The translations under genes were made by a program, and so were the position numbers. Under the pieces are notes generated by a model, which was not told the origin of the DNA, searched no databases, and was given only the letters and a program-made list of their open reading frames with translations. From Sphingomonas echinoides ATCC 14820 (GTDB taxonomy: Bacteria > Pseudomonadota > Alphaproteobacteria > Sphingomonadales > Sphingomonadaceae), in NCBI RefSeq assembly GCF_000241465.1, contig NZ_JH584235.1, forward strand, positions 2,732,649 to 2,778,033: a stretch of 45,385 bases of DNA. The letters are read 5' to 3'. Shown one piece after another: positions 37,701 to 44,668 of this stretch; position 1 is the stretch's first letter, and each line of letters starts with the position of its first letter.

Positions 37701-37930
37701 CGGTGCAGTCGGATTTCAGCGGGATCAGCGGGCTCGAACTATACCAGCAGCCGACCAACTACGTCGATGCATCGCTCAGCTACGACATCAATTCGCACTT
37801 CACCTTCTACGCGCAGGGCTCGAACCTGACGGGCGAGTATGAGAAATATTACCTGACCTTCCCCGATGCGAAGGCGTACAACAACATCTACGAACGGCGT
37901 TTCACCGGCGGCGTCCGCGTCAAGTTCTGA
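34757..37930 (+). CDS. TonB-dependent receptor, Xanthomonas/Caulobacter carbohydrate class
   Basis: The ATG at 34757 follows GGAGAGGATTGGGGA; the longer upstream frame is not needed. The 1057-residue protein has a signal peptide (T-A-A-S-A-Q), a low-complexity Ala/Ser/Thr linker (about 30-75), then I-V-V-T-G-I-R and the plug (L-P-D-V-T-I-S-D-S-L-Q-R-I-P-G-V-Q-I-R-R, N-I-R-G-L-P-Q, T-G-T-V-N-L-R-T-R-R-P). The barrel has F-S-Q-T-M and ends R-R-F-T-G-G-V-R-V-K-F. S-I-S-A-E-D-I-G-K-L-P-D is the hallmark of the large sugar-oligomer receptor family of Xanthomonas, Caulobacter and sphingomonads (TIGR01782 type). It likely imports the oligosaccharide processed by the divergent operon. Confidence 0.95.
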   Translation: MKLKFGHKATLLIAVSGSALLTGTAASAQQSGTTQGVLATAPAAQAASPSAATADQNSAASDPVAAPASAADDSAATPDIVVTGIRGAQQRAVNLKRSAGSVTDSISAEDIGKLPDVTISDSLQRIPGVQIRRDAGEGAAINIRGLPQVTTLLNGEAYLGAQSITTIQPNFNDIPSQLFAGADVIKSSTADLLNAGITGTVNLRTRRPMDLKRGLTLAAAAEGSYGDKSKELDKSFNGLVGYHGERFGVLVSGTYSNLHLSNSHNGIQEGYGVGLHNEQFNTAANPSGDVNTTNGFSPANRPHGTIVGTGRDVNGNGTSNDIFMTPQAFTAWNKINERERIGVNASAQWEISDQLTLVADAFFTRQNEHDRTAGIQLQNVNWQAGEATPGASRNTGATITQTANGIPHSYNLYSTQVYNYDLGNFDSYSQNDHYKSQSQNYNAELKYDNGSGLKASLRGIYGKASQDYDQSYLQFSVSNGAQWQPGGIGRYPSGNVAFNPGGYAVNTIAGAASLPATVNFSGSQPVFTLPSQLTSLLGNINNYAMKTTSSEGNYRRNGDLKLIRGDVSYEANESVSLSAGARYSERSVTDFEFDRAAPLYAGQASKAGGCLVKWKAFDVPLNDPSCSAGPVGAAYTAGVVRNANNAIFNGQVKQYTLPGAGLPGIYVLNPGAMDNALAFQNSFYPGNVEVQNPGASFNVGVKQISGYLQMNVKGEIFGIPVSGNAGAKIINTKLDIVQFVTGSPQPYGLANLSNGIVETKRNFTDVLPAFNMAFDFSRNLKLRVAFSQTMTLLDLNQWGGGLNPTYAIDTTNAGSPVFRVTGGSSNGNPQLDPWRATNVEGSLEYYIGRSSLLSLGAFYIDVASFIQSGTVTRTDLPDNDGVVRGRTVFITTPVQGRGGTLKGLEAGWKQSFSDLGFMPHVLSNFGIDANITYSPSNSGQTDLAGASIPFQDNSKIQTNLAGFYQDGHLQARVAWNYRSKRAVQSDFSGISGLELYQQPTNYVDASLSYDINSHFTFYAQGSNLTGEYEKYYLTFPDAKAYNNIYERRFTGGVRVKF

Positions 37931-37952
37931 CGCTGGCACCGTACCCGACCGC

Positions 37953-37994
37953 CCCGACACCCGTTCGCTCCGATAGGCGCGAACGGGTGTCGGG
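37953..37994 (+). terminator. Strong hairpin between TonB receptor and halogenase
   Basis: A perfect 16-bp inverted repeat (CCCGACACCCGTTCGC and its complement) with a 10-base loop lies 22 bases after the receptor stop. No T-tract follows, so it may stabilise the receptor mRNA 3' end or limit read-through into the halogenase gene 46 bases on. Confidence 0.65.
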
Positions 37995-38039
37995 TGCGGG
38001 CGGAACGCCTGGGCGCGGGCAGCGCTATGGGAAGATCGC

Positions 38040-39572
38040 ATGACCGGACAGAGCGAGAGGATCCACGGCGAGCGAGCGATACGCTCGATCGTCATCGTTG
38101 GCGGCGGGACCGCGGGGTGGATGGCCGCGGCGATGCTCGCGCGCCGGCTCGAGAAGCAGCGGGTCAAGATCACCGTCGTCGAATCGAGCGCGATCGGCAC
38201 CGTCGGTGTCGGCGAGGCGACCGTGCCCGGCATCCGCGATTTCTTCCGCGAGATTGGGGTGACCGAACGCGAGGTGATGGCGGCGTCGCACGGCACGGTT
38301 AAGCTCGGCATTGAGTTCGCGGATTGGAAGCGGCCGGGGCACAGCTTTTTCCATCCGTTTGGGCTGTACGGGATGCGCTCGCGCGGCGTCGCATTCCATC
38401 ACTATTGGCAGAAACTGCGCGCGGCGGGCGAACCGGTCGAGCTCGCCGACTATTGCCTGGCAACCGCGATGGCGAAGCAGAACGTCTTCATGCTGCCGAC
38501 CGATCGGCCGGTCCACGACCTGCTGTTCTTCGACTGGGCGGTGCATTTCGATGCCGGGCTGTTCGCCAAGTTTCTGGCGACTCGCGCCGTTTCGGATGGC
38601 GTCACGCGGGTCGACGCGACGATCAGCACCGTCCGGATCAACGCGCAGACCGGGCTGATCGACGGCGTTGACACCAATTGCGGCAAGGCGATCGACGGTG
38701 ACCTGTTCATCGATTGCACGGGCTTCCGCTCGTTGCTGCTCGGGGCAGCGCTCGGCAGCGGCTATGAGGATTGGAGCAATCTACTGCCGTGCGATCGCGC
38801 GGTGGCGATGCCGTGCGAACGCGCAGGGCCGCTGACGCCGTTTACGCGCAGCACGGCCTTCGCACAGGGCTGGCAATGGCGCATTCCGCTCCAGCACCGC
38901 GTCGGCAACGGGCTGGTCTATGCCAGCCGGCATTTGTCCGACGACGAGGCGGTTGCCACGCTGCGCTCGCGGATCGAGGGGGCACCGCTAGCCGAGCCCA
39001 ATCTGATCCGCTTCCGCACCGGGCATCGGCGCGACTTCTGGCGCGGGAACTGCGTCGGGCTCGGGCTGGCCGCGGGGTTCATGGAGCCGCTCGAATCGAC
39101 CAGCATCACGCTGATCCAGACCGGCATCGAAAAGCTGCTCGCGCTTTTCCCGGATCGCGACTTCGACCCAGCGCTGGCGAGCGAATTCAATCGCTCAACG
39201 ACGCTCGAATACGAGCGGATTCGCGATTTCCTGCTGCTGCACTATTGGGCGAACGATCGGCGTGGCGAGCCGATGTGGGATCAATGTCGCGACACCGCCT
39301 TGCCCGAGGCGTTGGCCAACAAGCTCCGGCTGTTCCGTGCGCGCGGGCATCTGGTCCGGTACGAATGGGAATCGTTCCAGGATCCGAGCTGGCTTTCGAT
39401 GTATGCCGGTTTCGACATCGCGGCGCGGACGTACGATCCTGCGGCCGATTATTTCTCAATTCCCGATCTGCAATCAGCGCTCGCGCGGATGCGGGAGTCG
39501 ATCGGCAAGGCGGTCGCGCTGGGGGAACCACATGATGCCTTCCTGAAGGCTTATGCTGTAGCGTCGGCATGA
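38040..39572 (+). CDS. Flavin-dependent tryptophan-halogenase-like protein
   Basis: The ATG follows GGGAAG. The 510-residue protein has an N-terminal FAD motif G-G-G-T-A-G-W (21-27), G-V-G-E-A-T-V-P, the catalytic Lys88 in T-V-K-L-G-I-E-F, the W-x-W-x-I-P motif as G-W-Q-W-R-I-P, and F-M-E-P-L-E-S-T-S with the Glu that pairs with the catalytic Lys. So the halogenase active site is complete. Relatives next to TonB receptors in Brevundimonas (BrvH), Xanthomonas and Caulobacter can halogenate indole in vitro, but their natural substrate is unknown. No flavin reductase or secondary-metabolite genes are near; the neighbours are a sugar receptor and ROK proteins. Confidence 0.93.
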   Translation: MTGQSERIHGERAIRSIVIVGGGTAGWMAAAMLARRLEKQRVKITVVESSAIGTVGVGEATVPGIRDFFREIGVTEREVMAASHGTVKLGIEFADWKRPGHSFFHPFGLYGMRSRGVAFHHYWQKLRAAGEPVELADYCLATAMAKQNVFMLPTDRPVHDLLFFDWAVHFDAGLFAKFLATRAVSDGVTRVDATISTVRINAQTGLIDGVDTNCGKAIDGDLFIDCTGFRSLLLGAALGSGYEDWSNLLPCDRAVAMPCERAGPLTPFTRSTAFAQGWQWRIPLQHRVGNGLVYASRHLSDDEAVATLRSRIEGAPLAEPNLIRFRTGHRRDFWRGNCVGLGLAAGFMEPLESTSITLIQTGIEKLLALFPDRDFDPALASEFNRSTTLEYERIRDFLLLHYWANDRRGEPMWDQCRDTALPEALANKLRLFRARGHLVRYEWESFQDPSWLSMYAGFDIAARTYDPAADYFSIPDLQSALARMRESIGKAVALGEPHDAFLKAYAVASA

Positions 39573-39660
39573 TCGCCTGCGCAGCGCCCCTAGAGGCGCA
39601 CGCAGGGGTGGGCGGGGGCTGGCGACCGCCAGGGTGCGGCGCTCGGGCAACGAGGATATG

Positions 39661-40935
39661 ATGGTGCAGGGAGCGGACGGAATTTTGGATCTTTCGGACT
39701 TCACCCCGACGGGACCAGGCGTGACCGCGAGCGACCGCGCCGCGCGGCTCGGCACCAGCCTGTCGGGGACCAACCTCGTGCGCGCCGGCGACTATAATCA
39801 GCGCGTTGTCCTCCAGGTGATCCGCAAGAACCCCGACATCACGCGTACCGAGATTGCGGCGATGACCGGGCTGACCGCCCCGACCATCGCCAACATCACC
39901 GCCCGCCTGTTCGAGAGCGATCTGGTCGTCGAGTCGGGCCGGCGTACGGGCGGGCGCGGCCAACCCGCTACGCGCTTGCGGATCAACCCCGACGGCTGTT
40001 TCGCGATCGGTCTCAACGTCGACCGCGATCACGTCACGCTCGTATCGCTCGATCTTGCGGGAACGGTTCGGTCACGGCTGACGCGGCAGATCGCGTTCGC
40101 GATGCCCGACGATGTCGTCGCGATCGTCCGCGAGGGGCTCGGCGAGATCCAGCGCAGCGGCGCGCTCCGCGAGGACCGCATCCTCGGCATGGGCGTCGCC
40201 GTGCCCGACGATCTGGGCCGGGTTGCCCTGCCGCACCGCCCTGCGAATTACGAGCGCTGGAGCGAGGTCGATCTGCCCGCGCTGCTCGGTGCGATCGTGC
40301 CCTTGTCGATCCATGTCGACAACGACGCCGCTGCCGCGGCGATCGGCGAGGCGCAGTTCGGCGGCGGGCTCGACCATGAAAGCTTTTTCTACATCCTCGT
40401 CAGCGCCGGCCTCGGCGGCGGTCTCGTGATCGACGGTGCATATTACCGCGGCGCCAACGCCCGCAGCGGAGAGATCGGCTTCCTTCCGCTGCACCGCTAC
40501 GATCCCGGCGGGCAGGTGTTGCAGGATGTCGTCTCGCTGTCGGCGCTGTCCGCCAGGATCGAGCGCGCGGGCGTATCGCTCGACGGGGTCGATCCGACGA
40601 TCGCGTTTCCGGACGCCGCCAAGCCGTATATCGACGGATGGATCGACGATGCGACTGACGCGCTGATACCCCCGCTGACCGCGGTCAATTGCCTGATCAA
40701 CCCGGCGGTGGTGTTGATTGGCGGGCGCCTGCCTGACGAGATCCTCGACCGGCTCGCGGAGGCGAGCAATCGCAAGCTGCGCGCAATGGCGCCCAACATC
40801 CCCGCGCTGGCGCCGATGGCGCGCGCTACGCTGTCGCGCGATGCCCCTGCCGTTGGGGCGGCGATCTTGCCGTTTCTCGATCGGATCCTTCCCTCGGATT
40901 CGATCCTGATCAAGAGCAAAGCGGCGATTATATAA
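39661..40935 (+). CDS. ROK-family transcriptional repressor
   Basis: The start is set at the second of two adjacent ATGs (39658, 39661) after GAGG. The 424-residue protein has an N-terminal winged helix (I-R-K-N-P-D-I-T-R-T-E-I-A-A-M-T-G-L-T-A-P-T-I-A-N-I) and a ROK sugar-binding domain (L-G-M-G-V-A-V-P, H-V-D-N-D-A-A-A-A-A-I-G-E, A-G-L-G-G-G-L-V-I-D-G, G-E-I-G-F-L-P-L). It lacks the usual zinc cysteine cluster C-G-C/C-x-C after H-R. This is the NagC/Mlc/XylR group, repressors released by a sugar or sugar phosphate. It probably controls the GH2 operon, the receptor and the downstream kinase. Confidence 0.92.
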   Translation: MVQGADGILDLSDFTPTGPGVTASDRAARLGTSLSGTNLVRAGDYNQRVVLQVIRKNPDITRTEIAAMTGLTAPTIANITARLFESDLVVESGRRTGGRGQPATRLRINPDGCFAIGLNVDRDHVTLVSLDLAGTVRSRLTRQIAFAMPDDVVAIVREGLGEIQRSGALREDRILGMGVAVPDDLGRVALPHRPANYERWSEVDLPALLGAIVPLSIHVDNDAAAAAIGEAQFGGGLDHESFFYILVSAGLGGGLVIDGAYYRGANARSGEIGFLPLHRYDPGGQVLQDVVSLSALSARIERAGVSLDGVDPTIAFPDAAKPYIDGWIDDATDALIPPLTAVNCLINPAVVLIGGRLPDEILDRLAEASNRKLRAMAPNIPALAPMARATLSRDAPAVGAAILPFLDRILPSDSILIKSKAAII

Positions 40936-40951
40936 ATTGACTTTGTTTATT
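40935..40951 (+). promoter_or_regulatory. Candidate ROK operator before the sugar kinase
   Basis: AATTGACTTTGTTTATT, starting at the repressor stop codon and about 70 bases before the kinase start. Thirteen of 17 bases match the site at 34373-34389 before the GH2 gene; TTTGTTTA is shared, and the ROK repressor XylR of Bacillus binds sites with GTTTGTTTA. Confidence 0.4.
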
Positions 40952-41020
40952 GGCGGGGCAGGGTTGCCCGGTGCGATATGTCGCGCCGGACAGCGCGGCG
41001 GACCCTTGGAAGGCATTTAA

Positions 41021-41920
41021 GTGGTGATACAGATCGGCGTCGATTTCGGCGGGACCAAGATCGAAGCGGCTGCGCTCGATGCGGCGGGGCAGTATGTCGT
41101 GCGGACCCGGATCCCCAATCCCGGCAGCTACGATGCGGCGATCCGCGACGTGCGCGATCTGATCGCTGCGGTCGAACGCGACGCCGGTGCGACGGGAACG
41201 ATCGGGATCGGCACGCCGGGGTCGGTCGACCCGCGGTCGGGGCTGATGCGCAACGCAAATTCGACCTATCTTAACGGTCGCACCTTTCGCTACGACCTCG
41301 AGCATGCGATCGGGCGCGAACTGCGCATCGCCAACGATGCCAATTGCATGGCGCTGTCCGAAGCCGTCGACGGCGCGGCGGTTGGCGCCCGCACGGCCTT
41401 TGCCGTCATCATCGGTACCGGCGTGGGCGGCGGTCTCGTGGTCGACGGGCAGATCGTCGAGGGTGCAAATGGGATCGGCGGCGAATGGGGCCATGTTCCG
41501 TTGCCGTGGATGACCGCCGAGGAATTTCCAGGCCCGGCCTGTTGGTGCGGCCAAGCCGGGTGCCTCGACATGCTGATTTCCGGGACGGGGCTTCGCAAGG
41601 ATTACGCCGCGCGCGGCGGCGAGGGGCTAGATTGCCCCGCCATTGTGGCCGCGGTGCGAGAGGCCGATCCGCTCGCGGTGGCGGCCCTTGATGCCTATGT
41701 CAGCCGGCTCGGACGGGCGATGGCGATGATTGTGAATATCGTCGATCCTGATGTGTTCGTGGTTGCGGGCGGCATGTCGAACGTCACCGAAATCTATCCT
41801 GCTTTGCCCGATATCGTCCGCGCGCATGTATTTGGCGGGGTGTGGGAGGGGCGCATTGTTCCGGCACAATGGGGCGATGCGTCGGGAGTGCGCGGTGCGG
41901 CGCGGCTGTGGGGACGCTGA
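41021..41920 (+). CDS. ROK-family sugar kinase (fructokinase/N-acetylglucosamine kinase type)
   Basis: The GTG at 41021 starts a 299-residue protein with the ATP-binding D-F-G-G-T-K-I-E, the sugar site A-N-D-A-N-C-M-A-L-S-E with the catalytic Asp, G-T-G-V-G-G-G-L-V-V-D-G, G-E-W-G-H-V-P-L and the zinc cluster C-W-C-G-Q-A-G-C-L-D. These are all ROK kinase features. The E-W-G-H-x-P-L-P-W form with C-x-C-G-x-x-G-C fits fructokinase, mannokinase or NagK; the exact sugar is not clear. It would phosphorylate the sugar imported by the MFS porter. It lies 85 bases after the ROK repressor. Confidence 0.93.
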   Translation: MVIQIGVDFGGTKIEAAALDAAGQYVVRTRIPNPGSYDAAIRDVRDLIAAVERDAGATGTIGIGTPGSVDPRSGLMRNANSTYLNGRTFRYDLEHAIGRELRIANDANCMALSEAVDGAAVGARTAFAVIIGTGVGGGLVVDGQIVEGANGIGGEWGHVPLPWMTAEEFPGPACWCGQAGCLDMLISGTGLRKDYAARGGEGLDCPAIVAAVREADPLAVAALDAYVSRLGRAMAMIVNIVDPDVFVVAGGMSNVTEIYPALPDIVRAHVFGGVWEGRIVPAQWGDASGVRGAARLWGR

Positions 41921-42299
41921 TGACCGAGACATCGCGTCGAACCGGACCTTGATAGATACGGGCCAGTCCCGATAGCGTCATAATCGCCGGCACATCTCCC
42001 CCCCTTTAGAGCGGCGTTTCCAAAAGCCGATTGAGCATTCCTTGATCGATCCGGCACCCAGGAGACGCAGCAGTGGCAGACGCGTGATTGAACGAGCGCG
42101 CGCCTGAAAGGCAGAACATCCGGACGCCACTATCGTGTTGGGACAGCTCGAGCGTTCCACGCAAACTTGGCTATAGTTTCCCGCGGACCAAACGGACAGC
42201 CTAGAGCCGAAATTGCGCCAAAAAGGGTCATGAACAGACGGCGAGTTTTGGGGAGCGGACAGGGCCTTCTCAGTGACCGGTTCTGGGTCATGCATTGTG
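41921..42299. other. Intergenic stretch without a supported gene
   Basis: Between the ROK kinase and the rpsU hairpin there are only short frames of unlikely composition on both strands. No RNA gene was recognised. Confidence 0.5.
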
Positions 42300-42326
42300 G
42301 GAGGCGCTCGTCGTGCGAGCGCCTCC
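42300..42326 (-). terminator. Hairpin after rpsU
   Basis: GGAGGCGCTCG and CGAGCGCCTCC form a perfect 11-bp stem with a 5-base loop, 9 bases after the rpsU stop. The T-tract is poor, but position and stem strength fit transcription end. Confidence 0.7.
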
Positions 42327-42335
42327 GCGTCCTGA

Positions 42336-42536
42336 TCAGCCGTCCTTCTCTGCGCGCTTGCGATCAGCCTTTCGAGCTCGGCGGATGGCAGCGGCGTGTT
42401 GGCGCGCGCGCTTCTCAGACGGCTTCTCGTAGTGCTTGCGAAGCCTTAGTTCGCGGTAGACTCCTTCGCGCTGAAGCTTCTTTTTCAAGACGCGCAGGGC
42501 CTGATCGACATTGTTGTCGCGTACGATGATCTGCAT
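42336..42536 (-). CDS. rpsU: 30S ribosomal protein S21
   Basis: The 66-residue protein [22 protein letters not shown] is the S21 start, followed by the [15 protein letters not shown] block and a basic tail. The ATG is preceded by AAAAGG. S21 binds the small subunit and helps initiation at weak ribosome sites. Alphaproteobacteria often carry more than one copy; it stands alone here with a hairpin after it. Confidence 0.97.
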   Translation of the reverse strand: MQIIVRDNNVDQALRVLKKKLQREGVYRELRLRKHYEKPSEKRARQHAAAIRRARKADRKRAEKDG

Positions 42537-42939
42537 GCGAGCCTTTTCAAGATGTCGGTTCGGGCATGAACGTGTACCGCTGTATGTCGAAGGAAGCTAT
42601 AAGCCAAGGCGCAGGCTTTTTTGGAATGGGTAAAAAACGGACTAGCGTTCAGTGGGTGCCGAGCAGCCGTTTCCGACCCTTCGTCGATCGAGGCGGCCAG
42701 GGCCCGCGAACGGCTACCAGGGAGGAAATACGTCGTCTGCTCTTGGGCGGCTCGATGATGTGAGAAGAGGCTCGCTCGCGGGGTTCAAGGCGCCAGCTAA
42801 CCTACGCATTGGCGGTAGTGGGCTGGGGAGTCGGCGGACAGGAGCCGGTCGGGATGGACCCGGTCCCAGACGTTTGGCATATGGGAAGTCACAATAGGCA
42901 CGATAGCCGTCGAAGAACGTTTTGATGGAGAGACGAATT
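42537..42939. other. rpsU upstream region and gap
   Basis: The first 120 bases must hold the rpsU promoter on the minus strand; CTTGGC with ATACAG 17 bases on (reading toward rpsU) is a weak candidate. A 65-codon plus-strand frame at 42566 lies in this promoter region and is not convincing. The remainder shows nothing clear. Confidence 0.4.
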
Positions 42940-43161
42940 GTGAGTGTTGCGTCGACCTATCACGGAAATGCGGCGACGGAACGAGCCGCAGCTGCGGAGG
43001 AACCGCTTCCGCTGCGACGCCTTCAGCTCGAACGTTCGGCGGAACGGTGGGAGGACATGGCGCGCGCTGCGGACGAGCTCGCTCGGCAGACCGCGGCTAA
43101 CACCGCCAGTCGGATCGCGCATCCCTATCCTCAGTCATTCAGACATAGTCAGCGTCGGTGA
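42940..43161 (+). CDS. Small hypothetical protein
   Basis: From the GTG at 42940, with GGAGAG seven bases before it, 73 residues follow. The middle (L-Q-L-E-R-S-A-E-R-W-E-D-M-A-R-A-A-D-E-L-A-R-Q spans two segments of one long charged helix) would be alpha-helical and reads like a real soluble protein. Its stop overlaps the ATG of the next small frame as TGATG, which supports both being translated. I recognise no family with confidence; similar short proteins with a helix of this kind occur in sphingomonads. Confidence 0.45.
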   Translation: MSVASTYHGNAATERAAAAEEPLPLRRLQLERSAERWEDMARAADELARQTAANTASRIAHPYPQSFRHSQRR

Positions 43162-43316
43162 TGCTGCTCGACCATCAGCCGAAGAACCCGCGCGATGCGG
43201 CCGCGCGCGGCGTTGCTAAGCGGCCGTCTGGCCACACGAATGGTGGAATGATCCGGGGGCCGGACCAACTGGCCGCACTCGCGAACGCCGGTTTCATTCC
43301 GGCCGTTATCACGTGA
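43161..43316 (+). CDS. Small hypothetical protein, overlapping the previous one
   Basis: A 51-residue frame whose ATG shares one base with the preceding stop. It contains R-G-P-D-Q-L-A-A-L-A-N-A-G-F-I-P-A-V-I-T, a plausible folded segment, and GC-rich third positions. No domain is recognised. Confidence rests on the coupling with the upstream frame. Confidence 0.35.
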   Translation: MLLDHQPKNPRDAAARGVAKRPSGHTNGGMIRGPDQLAALANAGFIPAVIT

Positions 43317-43777
43317 ATGGCGTAACGCTGTAGGTGAACAACGGCAATGCGCTCAGGCTTGGCCGCCCATCCGAACTGACACGCATCACTTTGCGGAAGG
43401 GCGACGCTAAAACCGAGTTGTGAGACGAGCGTGGCGGATGCCGTGCGTCATCGGTTTCCATTTTTACTCGTACTCGTGACGAATTCGGTAAACACCGTGC
43501 TTCCCCGTTCTTGATCTTTCCGAGAAGCTAAGCAGCCCGTTTTTCGGAAGCTATGACGCCGCGTTTGCCGAAACCTGAAGCTGAACAAATGGCAGAAGTT
43601 AGGGAGCGCCAACGCGACTCCGAGCGTCCGGGTATGGGGTCTGGCCCGACGCTCAGACTTTTAGGTATCTACCCCTACACTGGCCGTTTTATAGCCTAAG
43701 GGGCCCGGAGGAGTGAAACCGCAAGATCGGTCGAGCGCGCGACAAACGAATGCTCCATATCGGCGTCACCACAGCGG
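43317..43777. other. Intergenic stretch without a supported gene
   Basis: No frame of good quality was seen on either strand. The last 150 bases should hold the promoter of the AraC-type gene. Confidence 0.45.
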
Positions 43778-44668
43778 ATGAGGAAAATGACGGCTGCGCG
43801 CAATCAATACCATGCCCGGATGCAGAGAGTTTTGGATCATATTGACCGGCATCTGGACGGCGATCTGGACCTGGACGCGGTGAGCGGCGTAGCGGCTTTT
43901 TCCAAATTCCATTTCCACCGGCAGTTCAACGCGACTTTCGGCGTGTCCCTGCATCGTTACGTCCAGCTGGCCCGCCTCAGACTCGCCTCAAAACGGCTGG
44001 CGGATCGCGAGGGTCAAAGTGTCACCGATATCGCGTTGGGCTCCGGCTACGAGACGCCCGACGCCTTCGCCCGCGCGTTTCGCCAGAGGTTCCGGCAGTC
44101 GCCGTCGAGTTTCCGAAAATGTCCCGACTGGGAGCCGTGGCTTAGGGCCTTCGGGCCGCTCAACTCAGCCAGGAGCAAAATCATGCCTACGACTTTCACA
44201 CCCGATGAGGTGACCATCCGCGAAGTGGGGCCGACCCGCGTCGCGATCTTCGAACATCGGGGCGATCCCGAGATCCTCGACGTCACCATTCAGAAATTTA
44301 TCGCCTGGCGCAAAGCCGCCGGGATGTCGCCCAAAACCAATCCGACCTTCAATATCTGGCACACCGAGCGGCGGCCGGCGAACCCCGCCGAATATCGTAT
44401 GGAGCTGTGCGTTGGCGTCGATGGGGACCACTGTATCGATCCCGCCGACGAGACGGTAAGGGCGGGCGAGATCCCAGGCGGACGCTGCGCTGTGCTGAGG
44501 GTGACCGGCGACACCCACAATCTCGAGCCAGCCGCGCTGTACCTGTACCGCGACTGGCTGCCCACCAGCGGCGAAGAGATGAGGGACTTTCCAATTTACT
44601 GCCAGCGCTTTTTCCTGGCGGAGCCGGAGCAGGGCACTGCGGCGGAGGTTCATCTGCCGCTGAAGTGA
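43778..44668 (+). CDS. AraC-family regulator with GyrI-like ligand-binding domain
   Basis: The 296-residue protein has an N-terminal AraC DNA-binding domain with two helix-turn-helix segments: L-D-L-D-A-V-S-G-V-A-A-F-S-K-F-H-F-H-R-Q-F followed by V-T-D-I-A-L-G-S-G-Y-E-T-P-D-A-F-A-R-A-F. A linker leads to a GyrI/SOUL-like effector domain (V-T-I-R-E-V-G-P-T-R-V-A, P-G-G-R-C-A-V-L-R, Y-R-D-W-L-P-T-S-G). This is the Rob/SoxS-like class with a C-terminal sensor that binds small or cationic molecules and often activates stress or efflux genes. An alternative ATG is at 43787, but the ribosome site would be too close. It stands alone. Confidence 0.93.
   Translation: MRKMTAARNQYHARMQRVLDHIDRHLDGDLDLDAVSGVAAFSKFHFHRQFNATFGVSLHRYVQLARLRLASKRLADREGQSVTDIALGSGYETPDAFARAFRQRFRQSPSSFRKCPDWEPWLRAFGPLNSARSKIMPTTFTPDEVTIREVGPTRVAIFEHRGDPEILDVTIQKFIAWRKAAGMSPKTNPTFNIWHTERRPANPAEYRMELCVGVDGDHCIDPADETVRAGEIPGGRCAVLRVTGDTHNLEPAALYLYRDWLPTSGEEMRDFPIYCQRFFLAEPEQGTAAEVHLPLK

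Noticed and set aside
42566..42763. 65-codon plus-strand frame upstream of rpsU
   Set aside because: It occupies the region needed for the rpsU promoter and shows no conserved features or ribosome site.
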